Origin: Candidatus Cloacimonadota bacterium
GTDB taxonomy: Bacteria > Cloacimonadota > Cloacimonadia > JGIOTU-2 > B8-G9
Reading direction: 5' to 3'
DNA length: 5,898 nucleotides
Assembly (NCBI GenBank): GCA_003647765.1
Contig: QMNM01000106.1
Span: forward strand, 1 to 5,898
This document shows, piece by piece, positions 1-5,558 of the stretch (positions within the stretch are counted from its first letter, which is position 1; each line of letters starts with the position of its first letter). The notes under the pieces were generated by a model that saw only the letters and a program-made list of their open reading frames with translations, made no database searches and was not told the DNA's origin. The position numbers were made by a program, and so were the translations under genes.

Positions 1-1763
1 AAGAAAGAAGCAAATATTTAGGAGCAGTTACTCCAGAACCTTTTTATATGGATAAAGGTTTGAGAGAAATTCCAACTCAACTGGGTATTGATAGCGATGA
101 TAAAATTGAAGGTCTGCAGAAATTAACAAAAGTTTTGCACGAATCCGGTGCAAAAGCCATTGCTCATCTAAATCATCCTGGTAGAATGGCAAACCCTAAA
201 ATCCCTGGAAATTACTTTGTTTCTTCTACTGATAAACCCTGTAAAAGTGGCGGTGCTACTCCTAAAAAATTAGAAAAAGAAGAAATGAAAGAAATCACAA
301 AATTATTCGCTGATTCGGCAATTAGAGCAAAAAAATCAAATTTTGATATTATAGAATTACAATTTGGTCACGGATACTTGTTAGCACAATTTATATCTCC
401 TGCTGTTAATGACAGAACAGATGAATATGGTGGAAATTTTGACAACAGAATCAAATTTTCTTTAGAGGTATTGAAAGCAGTTAAACAAGCTGTTGATATT
501 CCTGTAATTGCTCGTATAAGCGGAGATGAGATGACTCCAGATGGAATAAAACTTTCTGATATGATTGAATTTTCCAAAATATTAGAACAAAATGGGATTG
601 ATGCTGTGCATGTCTCTGCTGGAACAGTATGTTCTACGCCACCTTGGTATTTTCAACATATGTTTGTGCCCAAAGGAAAAACTTGGGATATGGCAAAGAA
701 GATAAAAGAAAATGTTAATATCCCTGTAATTGCTGTTGGTCAAATCAATGAAATTAGAGACATTGAAAAAATTAAAGATAATGAAATGGCTGATTTAATA
801 GCATTCGGAAGACCATTAGTTGCTGACCCTGATTTTGTGGGAAAATATCTTGGTAAAGTAAAAGGTAATATTGCTCCTTGTTTGGCTTGCAGTGAAGGTT
901 GTCTGGGAGGAGTGAAATCAGGACAAGGGTTGCAATGTTTGGTGAATCCTGAAGTTGGAAAGGAAAGAGAATTAATTAAAAAAGCAAAACAACCTAAAAA
1001 ATATGCTGTTATCGGAGCAGGACTTGCTGGAATGGAAGCTGCAATTATTCTTAAAAAACGAGGGCATAAAGTTGACCTTTATGAAAAAGATGAATTGGGT
1101 GGACAATTTGTTTTTGCACCACTTACTCCTAACAAAAAATCAATGGAAAAATTAATTCCATATTTTGAAAAAGAACTAAAATCCACAGGAGTAAATATTA
1201 TCTTCAAAGAAATTACTAAACCGGAAGATGTTGATAAATATGATGGAGTGATTTTGGCAACCGGCTCTAAACCAGCAGTTCCCCCGATTGAAGGATTGGA
1301 TAAATTCTATTGGGCTGATATCCTGTTAGAAGAAAATTTACCTGAAAATAAGAATATTCTCATTATTGGTGGAGGACTAATTGGCGTTGATATTGCTACT
1401 GCTTTAATACCAAAAGGTAATAAAATAACTATTGTGAAACGAACAACCGATTTCGGTGAAGATATGGAAGCAATTGCAAAAAAACTTTCTCTCAATATGA
1501 TGGAAAAAAATGGCACTATTTTTAGTGACCATACTCATATTAAAAAAGTGGATGGAAGAACTGTTTATGCTGAAAGGAATGGAGAATCTATCCAATTTGA
1601 AGATATAGATATAATAGTAGTTTCTACCGGAATGAGAAGCTATAACCCTCTTGAAGAAAAGTTAAAAGGTAAATTGCCTGTTTATGTAATAGGTGATGCC
1701 AAAGAAGTTGGAAATGCACAAGATGCCATTAGACAAGGATTTGAAATAGGTCGAAAATTATAA
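1..1763 (+). CDS. Old Yellow Enzyme/2,4-dienoyl-CoA reductase-type NAD(P)H:flavin oxidoreductase, 5' end missing
   Basis: The reading frame is open to the left edge (in-frame codons from base 3 read ERSKYLGAV...), so Met at base 48 is internal. Roughly 60-80 N-terminal residues are missing compared with the usual 640-670 aa of the family. Numbering from Met48: an OYE-type FMN TIM barrel occupies about 1-270 (HLNHPGR 40-46, HGYLLAQF 108-115, DEYGG 125-129, FGRPLVADP 253-261). Cysteines 278, 281, 285 and 297 (Cx2Cx3Cx11C) fit the family [4Fe-4S] site. An FAD-binding GAGLAG motif lies at 323-328 with acidic E346. A second nucleotide-binding motif, GGGLIG, is at 441-446, and a closing IGD at 548-550. 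Family members pass electrons from NAD(P)H through FAD and Fe-S to FMN to reduce activated C=C bonds of enoates or enoyl-CoAs in the cytosol. The exact substrate cannot be told. K464/R465, where NAD-specific enzymes usually carry an acid, hint at NADPH. The usual HxxH of the barrel is QxxH here (Q105, H108). Probably the first visible gene of a three-gene transcript. Confidence 0.9.
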   Translation, partial: ERSKYLGAVTPEPFYMDKGLREIPTQLGIDSDDKIEGLQKLTKVLHESGAKAIAHLNHPGRMANPKIPGNYFVSSTDKPCKSGGATPKKLEKEEMKEITKLFADSAIRAKKSNFDIIELQFGHGYLLAQFISPAVNDRTDEYGGNFDNRIKFSLEVLKAVKQAVDIPVIARISGDEMTPDGIKLSDMIEFSKILEQNGIDAVHVSAGTVCSTPPWYFQHMFVPKGKTWDMAKKIKENVNIPVIAVGQINEIRDIEKIKDNEMADLIAFGRPLVADPDFVGKYLGKVKGNIAPCLACSEGCLGGVKSGQGLQCLVNPEVGKERELIKKAKQPKKYAVIGAGLAGMEAAIILKKRGHKVDLYEKDELGGQFVFAPLTPNKKSMEKLIPYFEKELKSTGVNIIFKEITKPEDVDKYDGVILATGSKPAVPPIEGLDKFYWADILLEENLPENKNILIIGGGLIGVDIATALIPKGNKITIVKRTTDFGEDMEAIAKKLSLNMMEKNGTIFSDHTHIKKVDGRTVYAERNGESIQFEDIDIIVVSTGMRSYNPLEEKLKGKLPVYVIGDAKEVGNAQDAIRQGFEIGRKL

Positions 1764-1786
1764 TCTAAAAATTCAAAGGTGTTAAA

Positions 1787-2197
1787 ATGAAATTATTAAT
1801 GATATATGCAGATAAATTTGCATATAAAACAAACATCAAAAATTTAGAATCTGCGGAGAAAATTGCCGAGAACAAGCAGATAGAAAATGCTTTGGTTGGA
1901 TTCATTCAAGTTGAGCAACAAGATGAAGATGATATTTCAAAAATAGAAACTAAAATGATCAAAAATCTGAAATGGGCAGCCAAAAAGAATGATACAAACA
2001 AAATCGTTCTGCATTCTTTTGCGCATCTCTCTTTGAGCAAAGCAAACGAAGGAATAACTAAAGAACTGTTTAATCGTGCAGAACAAAGATTAGAAAAATC
2101 AGGTTATGAATCTTCTCAAACACCATTTGGATATTTTTTAGATTTAGATATTCAAGCGCCGGGTAAATCATTAGCGAGAATTTTTAAGGAATTCTAA
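1787..2197 (+). CDS. Stand-alone archaeal-type threonyl-tRNA synthetase editing-domain homologue
   Basis: This 136-residue protein resembles along its whole length the N-terminal editing domain of archaeal ThrRS (tRNA-Thr_ED, a D-aminoacyl-tRNA-deacylase-like fold). The start MKLLMIYAD matches the archaeal MKVLLIHSD pattern, SFAHLS (77-82) matches PFAHLS, and TPFGYF (112-117) matches APFGYY. There is no aminoacylation or anticodon-binding domain, so it is a free-standing module. In archaea the domain hydrolyses Ser-tRNA(Thr), and separate editing proteins exist in some archaea. His80 aligns with the conserved His of the archaeal domain (H83 in Pyrococcus, recalled from memory). The position of the functional Lys (K121) is Leu118, and that of E134 is Arg131. 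Canonical editing activity is therefore doubtful, and another role is possible. AAAGGTG at 1775-1781 lies 5 nt before the ATG and supports this start. It follows the flavoprotein by 23 nt and directly abuts the sirtuin gene, so the three are probably co-transcribed. Confidence 0.8.
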   Translation: MKLLMIYADKFAYKTNIKNLESAEKIAENKQIENALVGFIQVEQQDEDDISKIETKMIKNLKWAAKKNDTNKIVLHSFAHLSLSKANEGITKELFNRAEQRLEKSGYESSQTPFGYFLDLDIQAPGKSLARIFKEF

Positions 2198-2932
2198 ATG
2201 ATTGAAAAGGCTGCTGAACTTATCAAAAATGCTAAACACATCACAGCTTTCACTGGAGCTGGAATTTCTGTAGAAAGCGGTATCCCACCCTTTCGCGGGA
2301 AAGATGGTTTATGGAGCAAATTCGACCCGATATTTTTGGAAATCAATTATTTTCATCAAAATCCTCTAAAATCGTGGGAATTGATAAAAGAGATTTTTTA
2401 TGATTTTTTCGGAAAAGCAAAACCAAATGCAGCTCATCTTGCTCTTGCTGAAATGGAAAAAAGGGAACTTCTGAATGCAGTTATTACTCAAAACATTGAT
2501 AATCTTCATCAAAAGGCTGGAAGCAAAGAAATCTATGAATTTCACGGAAATTCCAGAAATTTGGTTTGCACTAAATGTGGGTCAAAATTTCCTGTATCTG
2601 AAATTGGTCTGAATAAATTACCACCAAAATGTAAAAAGTGTGGAAGAGTTCTCAAACCTGATTTCGTCTTCTTTGGAGAGCCAATACCAGAACCAGCGAG
2701 AACAAATTCTTTCGCAGAAACAAAAAAAGCGGATGTTTTTATTCTAATCGGCACAACTGGCGAAATTATGCCAGCTTCTATGATTCCTTACGAAGCAAAA
2801 AATAATGGTGCCAAAATTATTGAAGTAAATACAAAACCTTCCAATTATACAAAAAGTATAACAGATGTTTTTCTTGAAGGAAAAGCAACGGAAATAATGG
2901 GAGAATTACTTGGATTTTTGAAGGGAAAATAA
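2198..2932 (+). CDS. cobB: Sir2-family NAD-dependent protein deacylase (sirtuin)
   Basis: At 244 residues this is the normal length of a bacterial sirtuin. Numbered motifs are the Rossmann NAD loop TGAGIS (19-24) with FRG (32-34), the ribose/nicotinamide-site TQNID (97-101), the catalytic His116 in EFHGN, and a zinc module of Cys124, 127, 145 and 148. These are followed by KPDFVFFGE (153-161) and IGTTGEIMPAS (184-194), which replaces the usual GTS..V.PA. Sirtuins remove acyl groups from protein lysines in the cytosol, consuming NAD and forming O-acyl-ADP-ribose and nicotinamide. The Tyr-xx-Arg pair of desuccinylase (SIRT5/CobB-like) sirtuins is not evident. The DxxxF..xP region resembles the Thermotoga class U enzyme, so deacetylation is the likelier activity. 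Asp of the common PDFRG is Pro31 here, a position that also varies in E. coli CobB. The ATG follows the preceding stop codon directly, and AAGGA at 2186-2190 gives a 7-nt spacing. Translational coupling with the editing-domain gene is likely. Confidence 0.92.
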   Translation: MIEKAAELIKNAKHITAFTGAGISVESGIPPFRGKDGLWSKFDPIFLEINYFHQNPLKSWELIKEIFYDFFGKAKPNAAHLALAEMEKRELLNAVITQNIDNLHQKAGSKEIYEFHGNSRNLVCTKCGSKFPVSEIGLNKLPPKCKKCGRVLKPDFVFFGEPIPEPARTNSFAETKKADVFILIGTTGEIMPASMIPYEAKNNGAKIIEVNTKPSNYTKSITDVFLEGKATEIMGELLGFLKGK

Positions 2933-3058
2933 AATGGAACATTTAATCCTTTTCATACTTCGTAGTTCTGATATTTCGGGACGGAGAACGAGCAGAGGTT
3001 TTTAGAGTGAACACATAGATTTTTTAAATAAAATGATATTAATACGGAGGGTTTAATT
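2933..3058 (+). other. Intergenic spacer before the aminotransferase, with a less AT-rich core
   Basis: This 126-nt gap has no supported gene. Bases about 2957-3000 are clearly richer in GC than their surroundings. They include GTTCT (2964-2968) and its complement AGAAC (2985-2989) around CGGGACGG, which is a weak 5-bp stem. The strong GGAGGG (3046-3051) belongs to the next gene. I see no clear promoter or T-tract terminator, so read-through from the sirtuin gene is possible. Confidence 0.4.
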
Positions 3059-4219
3059 ATGAATATTTCTAACCGAGTGAAACAAATCAAAAAATCTGCT
3101 ATTCATGAAATGACAAGATTATCAAAACAATATGACGATGTTGCGTTTCTGTCCTGGGCAAAACCTACTTCTGGAACACCAGAACATATCGGAAACGCTG
3201 CTGTTTCTGCAATTAATAAAGGACTAACAGGTGGATATTCTCAAAATGAAGGGTTACCTGAATTAAGAAACGAAATCGCCAAAAAACTCAAAAGGGATAA
3301 TAATATTGAAGCAAATATTTCCCAGATAATTGTAACTGTCGGCGCAATTGAAGGGTTAGCAGCGGCAGTTATGGCAGCAATTGATCCTGGAGATGAAGTA
3401 ATTTTACCAACTCCCACTTATTCTACTCATATTCGTCAAGTTCAGATAGCTTCAGGAAAGCCTGTATTAGTTCCACTTATAGAAGAAAAGAATTTCGCAT
3501 TGGATATTCAATCTATTAAAGAAGCAATAACTCCAAGAACCAAAGCTATAATGTATTGTAGCCCTAATAATCCCACTGGAACTGTTTTCCCAGAAGAAAA
3601 ACTTCGTCAAATAGCTGAAATATCTCTGGAAAATAACCTGATGGTAATTACTGACGAAGCTTATGAATACTTTATATATGATGACAACAAACATTTCAGT
3701 ATAGCATCTATTCCAGAAATGAAGAAAAATGTTATCAGCTGCTTCACATTCACCAAAACTTACGCAATGACTGGCTGGAGGATTGGTTATCTTCATGCTG
3801 ATGAAGAAGTAATTCCACAAATCAAAAAGGCACATATTCCATTCGCGATTTGTGCTCCTGTTGTTTCGCAATATGCTGCTCTTGCTGCTTTAAAAGGTTC
3901 TCAAAATTGCGTAGAAGAATTTGGAAACCACTATCTTAATATGCGAAATTTAATGTGTGAACGACTTGATAAACTCAAATCGGTGTTTGAATATCAAAAG
4001 CCAGGGGGTTCTTATCTTATGTTTCCCAAAATACTCTTGAAGGAAGGAAAGGATTCCATTTCTTTTTGCAAAAAACTTCTAAAAGAAGCCAGAGTATCTA
4101 CAACACCTGGTATCGCTTTTGGCCCAACCGGAGAGAGTCATCTCAGACTCTCTTTCTGTGTATCTGAAGAAGAGATAAATAAAGCATTTGATAGGATGGA
4201 AAAATATTTTCAAAAATAG
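3059..4219 (+). CDS. PLP-dependent class I/II aminotransferase (AspC-like fold family)
   Basis: A complete 386-residue fold-type I aminotransferase. Visible signatures are GGYSQNEGLPELR (58-70), VGAIEGL near 94-100 for cofactor phosphate binding, and SPNNPTG (168-174) with Asn171 contacting PLP O3'. Asp199 pairs with the pyridine nitrogen, Tyr202 is in DEAYE, and TFTKTYAMTGWRIGY (230-244) holds the Schiff-base Lys233 and phosphate-binding Arg241. Arg363 in HLRLSF binds the substrate alpha-carboxylate. The enzyme transfers an amino group between an amino acid and a 2-oxo acid in the cytosol. Aspartate, aromatic, alanine and methionine specificities cannot be separated by eye. The N-terminal substrate loop, usually LxxGEPDFDTP, is LSWAKPTSGTP (31-41), so the common Gly is Ala34, which may affect substrate choice. 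GGAGGG (3046-3051) lies 7 nt upstream of the ATG. The gene ends with TAG. It may be an independent unit or the end of the upstream operon. Confidence 0.93.
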   Translation: MNISNRVKQIKKSAIHEMTRLSKQYDDVAFLSWAKPTSGTPEHIGNAAVSAINKGLTGGYSQNEGLPELRNEIAKKLKRDNNIEANISQIIVTVGAIEGLAAAVMAAIDPGDEVILPTPTYSTHIRQVQIASGKPVLVPLIEEKNFALDIQSIKEAITPRTKAIMYCSPNNPTGTVFPEEKLRQIAEISLENNLMVITDEAYEYFIYDDNKHFSIASIPEMKKNVISCFTFTKTYAMTGWRIGYLHADEEVIPQIKKAHIPFAICAPVVSQYAALAALKGSQNCVEEFGNHYLNMRNLMCERLDKLKSVFEYQKPGGSYLMFPKILLKEGKDSISFCKKLLKEARVSTTPGIAFGPTGESHLRLSFCVSEEEINKAFDRMEKYFQK

Positions 4220-4380
4220 AAAAATGGCATTTATCGTACAGATAATATGCTGTCAAATGATGAAATAGATGAAGAATTATAACAATGTTGTAATGCTCAG
4301 ATTTTTCAAACCTATCATTAAAAAATTTCAAGATAATAGTATTCCTACCGTTTTTGTTTATATAAAATCTGCTCCTCTTT

Positions 4381-4414
4381 TATCTTTAAATTCATCTAAA
4401 TTTAAAGATATTTT
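4381..4414 (+). terminator. AT-rich perfect hairpin with T-run, possible terminator
   Basis: The arms TATCTTTAAATT (4381-4392) and AATTTAAAGATA (4399-4410) are perfect 12-bp complements around the loop CATCTA. TTTT and further T-rich sequence follow on the + strand. The position, between the aminotransferase and a new promoter, suits a terminator. Each arm has only one G or C, so the stem is weak, and such a repeat can arise by chance in AT-rich spacer DNA. A protein-binding site is the alternative. Confidence 0.4.
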
Positions 4415-4452
4415 ATATCTTTGTGATTACTCATAGAAATTATTAAAAAAAT

Positions 4453-4480
4453 TTGACAATATAAATTTTAGGTTTATATT
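4453..4480 (+). promoter_or_regulatory. Sigma70-type promoter for the DUF134/DUF5320 genes
   Basis: A perfect -35 box TTGACA (4453-4458) is separated by 16 nt from a -10 box TATATT (4475-4480), which matches TATAAT at five of six positions. Transcription would start near 4487, giving a short leader of about 20 nt before the ATG at 4509. It is the best promoter in the window and lies directly before the predicted regulator gene. Confidence 0.75.
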
Positions 4481-4498
4481 ATGAACATAAGTTCATAA
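4479..4498 (+). promoter_or_regulatory. 20-bp palindromic operator candidate overlapping -10 box and ribosome binding site
   Basis: The half-sites TTATGAAC (4479-4486) and GTTCATAA (4491-4498) are perfect 8-bp inverted repeats around ATAA. The left arm overlaps the last bases of the -10 box, and the right arm runs into the ribosome binding site AAGGA (4498-4502). A dimeric protein bound here would block RNA polymerase. The next gene encodes a helix-turn-helix protein, so autorepression is the simplest reading, but this is inferred from position only. Confidence 0.65.
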
Positions 4499-4508
4499 AG
4501 GATTAGTT

Positions 4509-4967
4509 ATGCCAAGACCAAGAATAGAGCGAAGAGTTAAAGAACCGCCGAGATTTCAGCGGTTTAAACCTGTTGGAATCCCTGCCAGATTATTAGAGCA
4601 GATTCCGTTAACTTTAGATGAATTTGAAGCGTTAAGATTGGCAGATTATAATGATTTGGAACATGAAGCAGCTGCGAATCAAATGGAAATCTCCCGTCCA
4701 ACTTTTACAAGATTAATTGATGCAGCAAGGAAAAAGGTGGCAAGAGCTCTTGTGGAAGGCAAGGAAATTTTTATAATGGGCGGCTCTGTATATTTCAGAA
4801 ATAATATAATTAGATGCCTTAATTGTGGAACTATAATTCAGACTGATTTTGAAAATGATGCTACTATAAAATGTCCTAATTGTGGTGGAACTGAGTTCGT
4901 AAATCTGGCACAGCAGTTTGGCTTTGGCAAATTTAACAGAGGAAGACGAGGACATGGCAGAAGATAG
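4509..4967 (+). CDS. DUF134/UPF0251 helix-turn-helix DNA-binding protein with C-terminal zinc ribbon
   Basis: The N-terminal part of this 152-residue protein matches the DUF134/UPF0251 family: RPRIERRV at the start, FKPVGIP (19-25), then LTLDEFEALRLAD (34-46). A sigma70 region 4-like helix-turn-helix follows (about 48-83, EAAANQMEISRPTFTRLI...ARKKVARAL), and then the closing GG (91-92). Most family members end near this GG. Here about 60 residues follow with a zinc ribbon of Cys103, 106, 122 and 125 (CLNC and CPNC, Cx2C-x15-Cx2C) and a Gly/Arg-rich basic tail (KFNRGRRGHGRR) that could bind nucleic acid. It is predicted to be a transcriptional regulator of this locus. Its promoter carries a 20-bp palindrome that it could bind as a dimer. 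The ribosome binding site AAGGA (4498-4502) is 6 nt before the ATG. The gene ends in TAG and is followed after 54 nt by a DUF5320-type gene, a pairing seen often for these families as I recall. Confidence 0.88.
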   Translation: MPRPRIERRVKEPPRFQRFKPVGIPARLLEQIPLTLDEFEALRLADYNDLEHEAAANQMEISRPTFTRLIDAARKKVARALVEGKEIFIMGGSVYFRNNIIRCLNCGTIIQTDFENDATIKCPNCGGTEFVNLAQQFGFGKFNRGRRGHGRR

Positions 4968-5021
4968 AAAGATTAAAGATAAAAGAATAAAAGATTAAAG
5001 AATAAAATTAAGGAGGCTAAG
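4968..5021 (+). repeat. Purine-rich spacer with a 12-nt direct repeat
   Basis: AAAGATTAAAGA occurs at 4968-4979 and again at 4990-5001, a 22-nt period inside an almost wholly A/G/T leader. No stem is possible in it. It leads into the strong ribosome binding site TAAGGAGG (5009-5016), 5 nt before the next ATG, so it may keep that site open in the mRNA. It may also be only replication slippage. Confidence 0.5.
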
Positions 5022-5378
5022 ATGCCAAGAGGTGATAGAACAGGTCCTGACGGAATGGGACCAATGACAGGTAGAGGATTGGGTTATTGTGCTGGTTATT
5101 CAAGTCCGGGATTCACAAGAGGTGTTCCACGCGGTGGTGCTGGTTATGGATATGGTTACGGTCGTGGTTATGGATTCGGTCGTAGGGGAGGATTTGGATA
5201 TGGTAGAGGATATGGTAGAGGATTCTATCAAAATCCTTATTATGGATATCCTTCATATCCTTACCCTTATTCAAAAGAAAATGAAGAACAGATGCTGAAA
5301 GATGAATTGAAAATAATTAAAGAAGAAGCAAAAAACATTGAGAAAAGACTTGACGAATTAAAAGCCAAGGATAAGTAA
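5022..5378 (+). CDS. DUF5320-type small protein with Gly/Arg/Tyr-rich low-complexity middle
   Basis: A 118-residue protein in three parts. Residues 1-26 carry the DUF5320-type signature (MPRGDRTGPDGMGPMTGRG, then GYCAGY with the only Cys, C23). Residues 33-83 are low complexity: GYGYGYGRGYGFGRRGGFGYGRGYGRG and then a Tyr/Pro stretch (YYGYPSYPYPY). Residues 84-118 are highly charged with hydrophobic spacing (L92, L96, I99, I106, L110, L113), probably a coiled-coil helix for oligomerisation. There is no signal peptide or membrane segment. The function is unknown. The RG/GY composition resembles RNA-binding or condensate-forming domains in other proteins, but that is analogy only. TAAGGAGG lies 5 nt upstream of the ATG, the strongest ribosome binding site in the window, so high expression is plausible. 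It is probably co-transcribed with the DUF134 gene. An overlapping + strand frame (5089-5298) is a shadow. Confidence 0.85.
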   Translation: MPRGDRTGPDGMGPMTGRGLGYCAGYSSPGFTRGVPRGGAGYGYGYGRGYGFGRRGGFGYGRGYGRGFYQNPYYGYPSYPYPYSKENEEQMLKDELKIIKEEAKNIEKRLDELKAKDK

Positions 5379-5386
5379 CCCTATAA

Positions 5387-5424
5387 TTCAGGGAGGGCTT
5401 CAAATTGCTCTCCCTGAAAAAATT
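5387..5424 (+). terminator. 12-bp GC-rich hairpin after the first DUF5320 gene
   Basis: TTCAGGGAGGGC (5387-5398) pairs with GCTCTCCCTGAA (5407-5418) through 12 pairs, one of them G-U, around an 8-nt loop. It begins 8 nt after the stop codon and is the most stable stem seen in the window. A's rather than T's follow on the + strand, so it is not a standard intrinsic terminator. It could be a transcript 3' end or stabiliser, or attenuate expression of the genes downstream. Confidence 0.5.
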
Positions 5425-5443
5425 TGAGTAACAAAATTTACAT

Positions 5444-5522
5444 GGCTGTCATTGACCATTCCATAGCAGAACCAGGCTGTCATGGACCATTCCATGACAG
5501 ATTCACGGCATGGACAATGACA
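5444..5522 (+). repeat. Cluster of palindromic repeat units in the DUF5320 intergenic region
   Basis: Two 27-nt direct copies of GGCTGTCATkGACCATTCCAT plus rrCAGA lie at 5444-5470 and 5475-5501, with 24 of 27 positions identical and a period of 31. The second forms a perfect hairpin: CTGTCATGG (5477-5485) and CCATGACAG (5492-5500) around ACCATT. A third, inverted part-copy CATGGACAATGACA (5509-5522) has an 11-bp arm that complements TGTCATTGACC of the first copy with one mismatch. This may be a dispersed intergenic palindromic repeat or a multi-site operator for the downstream genes. Confidence 0.7.
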
Positions 5523-5558
5523 ACTAAGGAATCTACCCGTATATTGAGGGAGGTATAA

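Larger units (their letters stand above)
4220..4508 (+). other. Long AT-rich intergenic region without a supported gene
   Basis: This 289-nt gap separates the metabolic genes from the DUF134 locus. No frame with a ribosome binding site and a plausible protein was found. Its left part continues the aminotransferase frame for 20 sense codons after the TAG before a TAA at 4280-4282. The middle holds a 12-bp inverted repeat and the right end a promoter with an overlapping palindrome, both listed separately. Confidence 0.6.

Noticed and set aside
48-50. ATG at 48 as the true start of the flavoprotein.
   Set aside because: The frame is open to the window edge, the upstream residues continue the barrel sequence, and the first barrel strand would be missing. 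No ribosome binding site fits.
3467-3871. 134-codon minus-strand frame opposite the aminotransferase.
   Set aside because: It lies wholly inside a well-recognised gene, has no family-like motifs, and is rich in Phe/Tyr/Cys as expected of an antisense shadow.
4220-4282. The aminotransferase frame stays open for 20 codons after its TAG, up to TAA at 4280-4282, suggesting stop read-through or an 11-codon ORF (MLSNDEIDEEL).
   Set aside because: The protein is already full length at the TAG, TAG is also used as a plain stop by the DUF134 gene, and there is no ribosome binding site for the mini-ORF. Twenty open codons are within chance.
4143-4331. Minus-strand frame spanning the end of the aminotransferase and the spacer.
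   Set aside because: No ribosome binding site and no recognisable motif, and it overlaps the real gene's conserved C-terminus.
5089-5298. 69-codon + strand frame inside the first DUF5320-type gene.
   Set aside because: It is a frame-shifted reading of the GGT/TAT-rich repeats, giving Met/Val/Asp runs. The host frame has the strong ribosome binding site and the family signature.
5444-5522. CRISPR array.
   Set aside because: There are only two direct copies and a 4-nt gap between them, with no spacers of suitable length and no cas genes in view.
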